Positions 49,066-58,370 of a DNA stretch of 64,000 nt are shown in pieces. The stretch is taken from contig SEMN01000201.1 of NCBI GenBank assembly GCA_005408345.1, positions 186,001-250,000 of the forward strand, written 5' to 3'. The stretch comes from Macquaria australasica. Its lineage: Eukaryota; Chordata; Actinopteri; Centrarchiformes; Percichthyidae. Below the pieces are notes generated by a model. The model did not search any database, was not told the origin of the DNA, and saw only the letters and a list, made by a program, of their open reading frames with translations. Each line of letters opens with the position of its first letter. Positions within the stretch are counted from its first letter, which is position 1. Both the position numbers and the translations under genes were made by a program.

Positions 49066-49288
49066 CAAATAAATGAAGCCGTTTTCAAATACATATGGTT
49101 TAAGCGTTGGCTGCTTTGGGAGCAGTATTACAGTAGCAGCAGGGAGGTAATTTTGGGCCCAGTGAGAAGAGATAACATTGCTATCCTCAGCACAAATTAT
49201 TACAAGCCTCTGGTGACAGGGAGCGGAGCAGTTTATCAGTCCACCTCCACACTGGATAAATCAAACATGAACTCCTGTGCAGCACCAG

Positions 49289-52200
49289 TTAAACAGTGGT
49301 GAATCGAGAAGGACCAGGACAGGAGCGAAAAGGAGAGGGCCCGCTGGGGAAATCAGACAGGAAGACGGGGTTGTGAGAGGGTGAGGCCTGCCGTTTCTTG
49401 CGGTCACGCTTCTCGTACCGGAAGTTAAAGGGTGGTCGCAGTGCCAGGGGCCCTCCTATCTCTTCAGAAGATGAATCAAAAGGGCCAGCAACTGGTGGTT
49501 GATGTTGCTGGTTTACTAGATCTTCAGCAGACTCACTGGAAGATGACGTGAGGGGATTAGAGGGGTTAACCACAACAGAGGGATCATAGGGCACTGGGTC
49601 AAAGGGCACCGGGTGAATGGGCGTGGGGTCAAACGGCACTGGTTGAACAGCAGGGGGCGGTGTGGGGTCAGAGGGAACAGGCTGCGGATCGTTTCCTGGG
49701 TCATTGATCAGAGGAGGGAAGGTTGGGATCGCAGGGTGTGTGGGGAGGTCGTGACCCTGAGGCTGCACAGGTCTGAGGACGTCCACATTCTGCAGACGGA
49801 GAGACAAAATCACACCAAACTGATGTTTTACAAACTCATTCTCACTGGCTGCAAAAAGAAAGTGAGAAAAAAGGAGTGAGAAGACAACATAATTATAGCA
49901 CAGAAGCATACAATTTTAAATCTCACACATACGTTTAAACACACACAGGCACAGCATACATTTGAAGACACAACACAACACACAAGATATGACAGAATAA
50001 TTATATGGCCTGTGGCATTCATTCAGAAAGTTAAATTATCATTTTAAAGGTTGCTTTAGTAAAATCTGAAACAAAACAGAGCATTCATCAAATCGCATCC
50101 AGGCAGTGGGTTATTACATTCCCAACTGCAGTCGCACAGTGTGAAGTGATTGGCACTTCATATTAAACTTTGCTGACGTTTTTGCACTTTGTTCACTTAC
50201 TGACTTACTTTCAGTGCACTCAAATGTTCTGCTCTGTTTTGGATTGAACATGTTTTTTTTCTGCTGCGAGTGTGTTAAACCTCTCTGCTGCTGTTTTCCT
50301 GTACTGAAAGTACTGCCATGGTTCACAGATTATCACAGGGGAGAATCGAAATAATTTTATTTGGTAGTCTTTAAGTCAAAATTCGCATGTAGGTCAAATA
50401 AATAAATAATATGAATCTCATTTAATGCCTGTGTTTGTCAAGAAAGATCATGAAAGCTCTGGTAACTGTAAGTAGATAATGGATGGAGTTGTTATTGTTA
50501 TATGTTCTCTTTCTTTCATTTTAGACATATTGATTATGTATATTTGTTCTAACTCTTTACTTGTCACTTAGGAATAAGATGTATGTATTTGTGCATAACA
50601 TATTTTTGACTGTTATGCACCACAACACCAAGGCAAATTCCTTGTACGTTAAAAACTACTTGTCAATAAATCTGTTTCCGATTCTGATGGTAAATATTTC
50701 GTATAATTGCTTCCTGTACCTGTACTTTGAACATCTCACAGGACACATGAACATCAGGATGAACGTCTCCATGCACAGATCCTGCACAGAAACCCGCAGT
50801 CTGAGAGGAGAAGATGAGACATTTTATTGATTTCTTTTAGGATACTGGGTCACTACAAGAAAATAAAAGCAACAGGATATAGCAGGGAGGGTATAAAAAA
50901 ATAAATAAGGGTATAAATAAATAAGTAATACAATAATAAATGAAAAACGAAGGAGAGGACCTGTCAGACGTCTTTAATAAGAAAATCAATTACTGCATCC
51001 TTTTAGTGGTGTCAGTTTTAAAACTAGAAATTAATTTGTCATGTCATCAGGTAACACTTCCAGGAACTGCTTCAGTGATAGTAAACAACCTGCTGGCTGA
51101 TTGATGTTTACTTAAGTTTCCTGAACAACATTAATTAGCGTCATAACAATGTCAGATTGTCAACATAGGAATCCATTTTTTTAAATTAATGGAGCATCTT
51201 CAAACAGTGTGGTTCAATTATATCCATTTTTTTGTCTGTAGAAGAAACATTTTTATGTTTCCAAATCAAGATTGGAATGATATGCAACTCTGGTTTTTGT
51301 GTGAATTTTGAAGTATGACACTACTTTAGCATTTTTCTTGTCTAATGTGGTATGTTTATTTTGTCGAGGTAGCGTCTAATTTTGAATCTGTTGACTCTTC
51401 TGGACCCTGTGTTGAGTACCTCTGAGTCAGATTCGAGTGTCAGCCGCTGGCAGGTGCCTCTTTCTGTCACTCCCTCTGGACACTCTTGGACGGTGTACTC
51501 CACAAAGCTGGCTTTCACCGGCACAACCTGAAATATAAAAATGATAATATGGTAAGGAAAGGGCAAATTGCGCAAATAAACACACACATAAAGGCATATA
51601 CAGAGAGGTGGTATGGTTACTGTAATGTAATGGCCATCATCTTGGTTTTAGAGCACATAAAATGTTACCTGAGGTGAGTTAGTCTATGCAAAGAGGAGCA
51701 ATATACTGAGCTTCTGCCTCCAAGTGAACTACTCAGTTTTTCATGTGCTCCCCATACAAAAGCCTGGCCAGACAGTAAGGGCTAAAGTGCCTTCAGTAAT
51801 CCTTTCCAACCTTGCCAGACTCTTATATCATTATGGTTATTGTGGAGCAGTAATGGTACTCCTCTGGCACACAGAAGCTCAAAGGTGCATTGTGCCGTCT
51901 GCTCATGTACACCCAGAGAAGTGTATTGCCCAATAAACACAACATTCAACACATTGCTGTGTAATGAAATCAGCCCCAGAGCTTTGTTTGTCCAATCAAA
52001 GTTAATGACTGTATATCCAGTCATACCTGTGCTGCAGCTCTGGTGATCTTCTTCACTCCGAGGCCTGCACCCAGTGTGGACTGTCTCTTATAGGACGCCA
52101 GAGTGATCTGAGCAGCGTTCACGGCCTGTTGGCTTTCCACAGGCAGCAGGAGGGGGCAGGTTGGACAGGTCTGCTGGAGCTTCTCTGGGGGATCTATGTG

Positions 52201-55200
52201 CAGGGACCAGACAGGGGTAATATAGATGGTTAAATTAACATTTTCACTGAAATTACAATTAACAAAATACTGTATGCAAAATATGTTGAGCAGAAATGTA
52301 TGGACATTAAATAAATGTAGGTAATTAGCAGTATTAAGTAAAAGCAGAATTTGTAATAAAACATTGAAACATCTCTTGTTAATGATTTGATAAAGCCCCT
52401 ATGAACCAATAGTACGTACACACACACACACACACACGTTTTCATTCATTTTGGCAGATCGTTCTCTGGACTGTGCAGGTGTGTACAGATCCTGATTGAA
52501 AGACATCATCAGTTGTGAGGAAAGAACAACTTACAGCTTCAAGATTCCTTAAAAACATATAATTTGGAGTTTGAGGTCTAAACAGCCAAAATAACTTTCA
52601 GGGCCTTTAAGTGATCTAAAAAAATACATTTTAAATCTCTGTTTGAGATCAAGGTGAAACTAACAGACATTTTTCATGGCCGACATTTTGATTTGTCATA
52701 GTGGGAAATGCACAGGTGTACCAATTACATTACTTAAGGCTCAGTTCAATTCAGGTGTGCCAGTAATGTTATTAGTTACACCTGTTTGTGACAAATTAAA
52801 ATGTCCACAGAGGGAATTCTTTCTGATGATCCTTGTATACTGAGCGATGTCCACAAATATTACTTGTCGAGAAATTCAAACCAGCACCAAAATCAGTGAG
52901 ATGCTACATTAATTCTTTTAGATACAAAACCATACAATATGTCATACAACACAATATGGTAAAATCCATCATTTCTGGTATCACATCTCCCTATGATTTT
53001 GTATTGTAGAATATTCTTGTTCTTTTCAAGGTCCAAGGTTTATGGTGGATTTATTATCTTTCTCTTCATATACAGAAATGAATCAGTATACAGGGGAGTA
53101 AAATAACATTCCTTCAGTGCTCCAGCGTATGCAATTATGAAACTGAAACAGGCACGAATAGCTTCTCATGCAAACCAGTGTTTACACTTTGTATTCTGCT
53201 GCCATCCTGTGCAAATTAATATACTACAGAAGCAATGAATGACTAACTGCCATTGTCAAACTGCTGATCTAACGATATGTTAATGTGACCTGGGACAAGA
53301 GTGCAGTCGTAGCTGTACAGGTAGGAGTATCCCTCTGGTGTGTGGAGAATGGTGGTGTTACAGTTGCCAGAGATTTGCTGAAAAGGATAAAATAGAAGTT
53401 ACAACAGTCAAAGCGGCTTCACGACAAAGATTTGGCAACATGAGACATAATTAAAACAATCGAAGACAAACTGGCTTTAAATGTGTGTGTGGTCTTGTAC
53501 TTCTATCTTAGCAAGGGCCCGAGTTTTAGATCTTGAGAGTGAGGACATTTTTGGGAACTGAGTGAAGACATTTTGGCCAGTCTTTGGCTAGGTAAGACTT
53601 TTTATTATTCTTTTTTGGGCATTTTGTCTTTTTTTATTAGACATAGACAGCTGAAGAGAGACAGGAAAGGTGGAAGAGAGAGAGGGGGGATGGCATGCAG
53701 CAAAGGGCCATGGCGTGAGGATTCAGCCTTGGTACATGATACGTGCTCTACCAGCTGAGCTACTGGAGCGCCCAAGACTTTGCTTTTAAGGTTTGAAGTC
53801 AGAATTAGGTTTTTATGCCAGCGTAATGGTTAAAGTTTAAGATTAGGGGCTAGGCTGCATAAAATCCCCTTCTGCAAGCAAGCAAAATATTATATTGAAT
53901 ATAGAAATTTGCTGGTATCAAACAAAAACATCTGCCAATGGGGTAAGCAAAAACGACCTTATAAGATTTCTTAAACTAGCCACGACACTTAAGAAATTCA
54001 ATATAAAGGTGCTAGAGTGTTTTCAAATAAGATATTGTGCCCTTTTTGCAGTGTAAGGAATGCATTATGTCAGTGAGAGTCCTCACAAGTATAGCACAAG
54101 TACAAACGTGTTTATTTGCAGATGTTTGTGTGTGTGTGTGTGTGTGTCCTACTGTTTCCATGAATGGTCTGACGTCACAGCGTTTCCATGGTTTTGGGCT
54201 ACCTATGTGACACTTGGTCTCCAAGACATCCAGGTCCAGGTAATACACATTGCCCGCTGGGCCCTGACATGCACAATGCAAACACAGGCAATAAGAGAGA
54301 GGAGATTCAAACCATGCGCCAGTATTTTTGTTTAGAGGACAAATCCTAGTATATATCTGAAGCTCAAATTTACGAGTCTGTCAAGCACCTCAGTTTGTTC
54401 AGTTACATCTTTAAGGAACCATTTAGGAGGTGATCCGTGTAATTCCCTATAACACTTTGGACAATATTGATTTGAGAGGTAGTGCTGAAAACAAAAGTCC
54501 ACACTGAGCAGGTGTAATGGAAGGCTTTTCAGGTCATGAAGTTGAACTGAGCCTCTTAAAACCTGATCTATCCCACAGTCGGGCTGCAATAGCCTTCAGC
54601 AGCTGACAGTGTGTAAGGTTTGTCCCAGCAGTCCTGGACCGAAATGACCTGGACTTTATTAACACTTACTTCACTCCTAAAGACCTTTTTTTCATGAGGC
54701 ATGACAGAGGATGGCTTCTCATTTCATGACGTAAAAGTCTGTACTCCTATTTTAATGTTACATTTATTATAAGCGACGCACACTGATGGCAGTCATTCAC
54801 AACAGTGCCGACAACAAATATTTATATTGTTTTTAGTCTTCAGTGGTTGCACACTAATGTAATTGCTGCTATTTTTCATGTCTTTGTCCAGTGGTTCCCA
54901 AACTAGGGTCCAGGGACCACAATAAGCCCTTGAGAAGCAGAGTTTAATTTCATTATAATTTCCCCAGAGTGAAAGTCAGCACATTGTGATAAAGTAAGAG
55001 GAAGATTTCTGATTAGAAGTTTGACTGTGCAGTCATTTCTAACAACGAAACACAAATCTTCTCAAAAGGGATCCCAGTGACGTGAAGATTGGCCACGGCT
55101 GGTTAAATATATCAATGTGTGGCTTTTATTTTTCACAGGGATGTTTTGATATTTCAGCAGCAACAGAAGGGAAAATAACCTTTCCACCCCACTTCCCTTG

Positions 55201-55519
55201 TTAAGCTTCAACAAACCACCCACTGACAGAGTATTACAACAACCCCAGGCAGCTTCCCCCACTGGGTGTTTATCTCTGTACTGACCTGAGCGTGCAGGTG
55301 GACATTCGCAATGCGGTTGAGGGCAAATTTATAGCCGTCGGTGCGATCCTCATTGATGTAAGTGGTCGCCAGACGAGACAGCTTCTCCACTGCTTTGTCA
55401 TTACAGGGGATGGGAGCAAGTTCAATAGGCCCCAGTGCAACACCCTCACCGTACACACACAGAGTGTGAATGGATAGCAGGGATAATAGCAGTAATAATG
55501 TGCAGATGGATTTGTCCAT
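49289..55519 (-). CDS. fetub: Fetuin-B-like secreted cystatin-family protein, 7 exons, complete
   Basis: Secreted plasma protein with two cystatin domains; mammalian fetuin-B inhibits astacin-type metalloproteases (ovastacin; hatching enzymes in fish). Exons: 55519-55286, 54263-54153, 53377-53290, 52193-52027, 51527-51420, 50800-50720, 49789-49289; phases join to 429 residues. Signal peptide: MDKSI then a leucine run to about residue 24. The mature chain has exactly twelve cysteines, the fetuin pattern of six disulfides, from PIPCNDK to the C-terminal RSCPGP. Closer to fetuin-B than fetuin-A: INEDRTDGYKFALNRI, YLDLDVLETKCH, YLYSYDCTLVP. One sequon (NTT). The last exon is proline-rich with PVPFDP repeats, acidic serine clusters (SSSSESAED, FDSSSEE) and a basic RDRKKR. 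The CPDCP linker of mammalian fetuin-B reads CPTCP at residues 154-158. The sixth exon has two possible donors (AAA or ACAG before GTACAG); the latter is chosen. A weak TTTTTAA lies 42 bases upstream of the ATG. Confidence 0.9.
50611..50689 (+). repeat. LINE-type 3' tail next to a fetuin splice donor
   Basis: TTATGCACCACAACACCAAG, then GCAAATTCCTTGTACGTTAA and CAATAAATCTG...GATTCTGATG is a dispersed teleost LINE 3' end. A second copy with a longer GATTCT tail is at 60466-60573. Confidence 0.7.
52417..52438. repeat. (AC)n microsatellite
   Basis: Perfect dinucleotide run in a fetuin intron. Confidence 0.9.
53480..53860. repeat. Dispersed repeat interrupted by the SINE
   Basis: GTGAGGACATTTTTGGG...GACATTTTGGCCAGTCTTTG before the SINE and AGGTTTGAAGTCAGAATTAG...TTAAGATTAGGGG after it look like two halves of a common fish GAGGACATTTTGGCC/TTAGGGTTAG-type repeat, related to the one at 15030. 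Confidence 0.55.
53594..53781 (-). mobile_element. tRNA-headed SINE with 8-bp target duplication, B box deleted
   Basis: Read on the minus strand the element starts GGGCGCTCCAGTAGCTCAGC with TGGTAGAGCA, a near-perfect tRNA-like A box, and ends in the body GCTGTCTATGTC...AAAAAGAC. The stretch that carries the GGTTCGA B box in related fish elements is missing. AAGACTTT flanks both ends (53594-53601, 53774-53781). It lies in a fetuin intron. Confidence 0.8.
54124..54147. repeat. (TG)n microsatellite abutting a fetuin exon
   Basis: The tract ends about five bases from the splice donor of fetuin exon 2 (exon edge 54153), so length changes fall at the exon-intron border. Confidence 0.9.
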
Positions 55520-56609
55520 GGTAGCAGAGGTTCGGACAGGAGCTGAAATACGGAGCTGGTTAAAAAGTGAAGTTTGTTCTCTGGTGTTTGCGTTCAGTCT
55601 CGGCAGTGACTTTTGGAATCAAAACAGGACGGAGATGTTGAAATGATGCCAAGGACAAAGTTTATTTGATGGCAGGGGGTTGATATTTGTGAATGAATGT
55701 TTGAGTGATTCGTTTAACCTGGAGGACATTCATTCCTGTAAGACAAATAGAGTGAATGGGAAAAATTTCACTCATAATACACATACGTTTATATACATGC
55801 ACAAATAGGATTTAAGGCTATTTTATTCTCAGTGTATGTTTTTTTTTCTTCTTTATCCTGATCAAAAGATGCATGTAGTGTATTTAAGATAGCTGATTGA
55901 ATGGAATACTCCCCATTTACATTATATTTCTTGTACCAAAGAATTACATTGTGGGTCATATGTTGTGGCTGTAATATGAGCATCTCACCAGGAGGGGTCA
56001 CTGTGAGTTTGGTGTGCTGTACTGGAGGGAAGTCTGGTAAAACTGTTGGTAGAACTGGGTTAATGATTCACCATTAACCAGTTAATTAGACTTTCTGTGT
56101 TGTTTCAGAACCTCGTAACTCTGATATTTGTGTTTTCTGTCTTCGTTTTACTGAAAAACCCATTGATCCTTAATCTGACTTAATTTTCTTCATTATGGTA
56201 AATGAGCAATGGTAATTATTTCAGCTGTTCCAAATCATTGTGTTATTTACAAAATGTTTTTTTTTTTTATGAATTGGGATGTACAGTATATATTGTATTT
56301 TTGGGGGTTTCTTTTCAAAGCAATAAACAGTTTAACCCAAGCTGCACTGTGTGTTGTGGGTGGGGTTCACACTTTTGGAGCAGTCAGATTGGGTCCATTG
56401 TTCACAACAACATCGATAATGTCTGCAGTCGAGTACAGAGTAGGACACAGGCAAACACACACACTCTCTCTTTACATCTCTGTCTGCCGAACACATAATT
56501 TGATTTATCAGAATTTTTACACAGATCTTTTAAGCGTGAAACAAAATATATGAATGATTAAAAAATCTTGTCTCTGAGCACTTAAATAAGAAAATGTAGT
56601 TATTATTAG

Positions 56610-56815
56610 CCATGTTAGCAGTGTGGCTCCAGGGATTTCAATGCTGGTTGGCGTCTATTAGGTGGATTATTGTGGAAATTGCTACAGATATTTATGGTTC
56701 CTGCAGGATACATTTAAATGACTTTGGTGATCCCCTTACTTTTCCTGTAGAGCCACCAGAAGGTCAAACTTTTAACTTATTCAGTGAAATGTCTCTGCAT
56801 CAAACTAGATGAACT
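56610..56815. repeat. Dispersed fish repeat (ACTTTGGTGATCC family), copy 1
   Basis: GTGGAAATTGCTACAGATAT, ATGACTTTGGTGATCCCCTT and GCCACCAGAAGGTCAAAC match a very common teleost interspersed repeat; a second copy is at 57363-57660. Confidence 0.6.
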
Positions 56816-56832
56816 GGCACACAATTGTGAAA

Positions 56833-57362
56833 GTGAAATGCAGCTGTGGAATATAACTAAGTACATTTACTCAAGTCCTGTACTTGACGTACTTGTGCTT
56901 TACTTGACTATATAGATTTTATACCACTTTACACTTCTACTCCACTACATTTCAGAGGGAAATATTGTACTATTTTACTCCACTACTTTTATCTGACAGC
57001 TTTAGTTACTAGTTACATTTCAGATTAAGATTTTACATATAAAACGTAAGATAAAATATGATGCATTGTTACAGAAAAACTACTCAACAGTATAAAAACT
57101 TGATAAAAGAAGCTCCACCGTGACAACATTTAAATGCTTCTTACATGTTATTGCATCACTAATATTCCATTAATATATGAATAATAAATACAACACTCTG
57201 GATGGTGCCATTTTGTACAAGTACTTTTACTTCCAAATACTTCTGTACATTTACATTTAATATTGCATGACCTTTACTTGCCATAGAGTATTTTTATAAT
57301 GTGGTATTACTACCTTTACTTAAGTAAAACATCTCAGTCCTTCTTCCACCACTGGTGAAATG
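56833..57362. mobile_element. 514-bp hAT-type element with exact 8-bp target duplication
   Basis: Element 56841-57354 starts CAGCTGTGGAATATAACTAA and ends CCTTCTTCCACCACTG, same family as 4434-4669 but longer. GTGAAATG flanks it perfectly at 56833-56840 and 57355-57362. No transposase reading frame. Confidence 0.88.
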
Positions 57363-57660
57363 TCTGGACAACTATTGGAAGGATTGCCATGAAATTTGCT
57401 ACAAACATTCGTGTCCTCAAAAGGATGAATTGTAAAAACTTTGGTGATCTGCTGACCTTTCATATAGCATCATCTTCAGGTCAAAACGCTGATACGCTAA
57501 ACTAAGATGGTGAACATGGTAAATAATTTACCTGCTAAACATCAGCATGTTAGCAGTGTTATTGTGAGCATGTTAGCATGCTGACGTTAGCAATGAGCTC
57601 AAAGCACACTGCTGTGCCTAAGTACAGCCTCATGGAGCTGCTATTCATTTTCAGGTTTAA
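57363..57660. repeat. Dispersed fish repeat (ACTTTGGTGATCC family), copy 2
   Basis: GGATTGCCATGAAATTTGCT, ACTTTGGTGATCTGCTGACC, CATCTTCAGGTCAAAACG, then TGTTAGCATGCTGACGTTAG and CTAAGTACAGCCTCATGGAG: a longer copy that includes the TTAGCATG-rich end. Confidence 0.65.
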
Positions 57661-57900
57661 ATCATTTAGACAATCAGGTAGTATAAAGGCCACGACTATC
57701 AGGGAAAAACACTGTTTGTTTATATGTTTCATCTTAGTGCTTTGTTCACTTTGGTGGTAAGTACACTTTGAGTGGTTAAAATATTTAACATCAAATTCAC
57801 GTGTAGTGGGTCCTTTTTGCAAGCATCTGTCCAGGGATGATCATTTAACCCATTTCAAATATTCACTGAACCAGGTTCAGCTCTCAACAGAGGCTGAAGG

Positions 57901-57927
57901 AGGAGAGAGAGAGAGGGAGAGAGAGAG
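57901..57927. repeat. (GA)n low-complexity tract
   Basis: Purine-rich GAGAGAGAGAGGGAGAGAGA tract about 390 bases upstream of the candidate first exon at 58314. Confidence 0.85.
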
Positions 57928-58313
57928 GCTCAGCAGAACAAATTCTGCTAATATCAGAAGAAAAAAAGAGCTGCCTCAGTGTTGTGTGTGGCTTTGTGTA
58001 TGCGTGTGTGAGTTTGTGCGTGCGTTTTCACACAAGAGAACGTGCGCTCGTGTTTGTCTGTGTGCACACTTGACCGTGCAGAGCCATGATTGCATGCGCC
58101 AGTGTTACCGGCAGCTAGTTGTGTTGCAGCAGAAAGCAGAAAGAGTCTGTGGGGGAGAGATAAGAATGGCGAGGCTGCTCCAAGGACTCGCTCTACCAGC
58201 ACAACGCCAGACCCAAGTTAGACAAACCTCCTTTGATGTGAGCACAGAGTAATCTCCCCTTCTGCTCGCTGCGGAGAGATGCCACGCTGTAGCGATGCCC
58301 AGGCCCAGATACG

Positions 58314-58370
58314 ATGGGGCTGCTGCCACTGGGGCTCCTGCTGTTCCCTTTGTACAGTGATGGGCCGGGG
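58314..58370 (+). CDS. Candidate signal-peptide first exon of an unidentified gene
   Basis: An ATG in good context (A at -3, G at +4) opens 19 codons, MGLLPLGLLLFPLYSDGPG, a hydrophobic signal-peptide-like core ending exactly at a consensus donor (GGG, then GTAAGA). It follows a GA-rich, CG-containing stretch of about 450 bases that could be promoter and 5' UTR, and phase is 0. I found no convincing second exon up to base 64000, so the rest of the gene would lie beyond the window or behind a very long first intron. Product unknown; could be chance. Confidence 0.35.

Larger units (their letters stand above)
46501..49288. other. Spacer between gpsm2 and the fetuin gene
   Basis: No gene supported. 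It contains an A-rich tract at 46567-46593, the fetuin polyadenylation signal, and one MITE-like repeat. A 115-codon open frame at 48508-48161 (minus) resembles no family I know. Confidence 0.5.
55520..58313. other. Spacer right of the fetuin gene, repeat-rich
   Basis: Fetuin promoter side at the left, then dispersed repeats (56610-57660) and a GA-rich/TG-rich low-complexity block at 57895-58080. No coding region supported before 58314. Confidence 0.5.

Noticed and set aside
53720..53773. tRNA gene on the minus strand
   Set aside because: Good A box but no B box or T arm; flanking duplications show it is a SINE.
57806..58252. 148-codon plus-strand open frame
   Set aside because: Built from GA and TG low-complexity sequence; more likely leader or promoter of the candidate exon at 58314.
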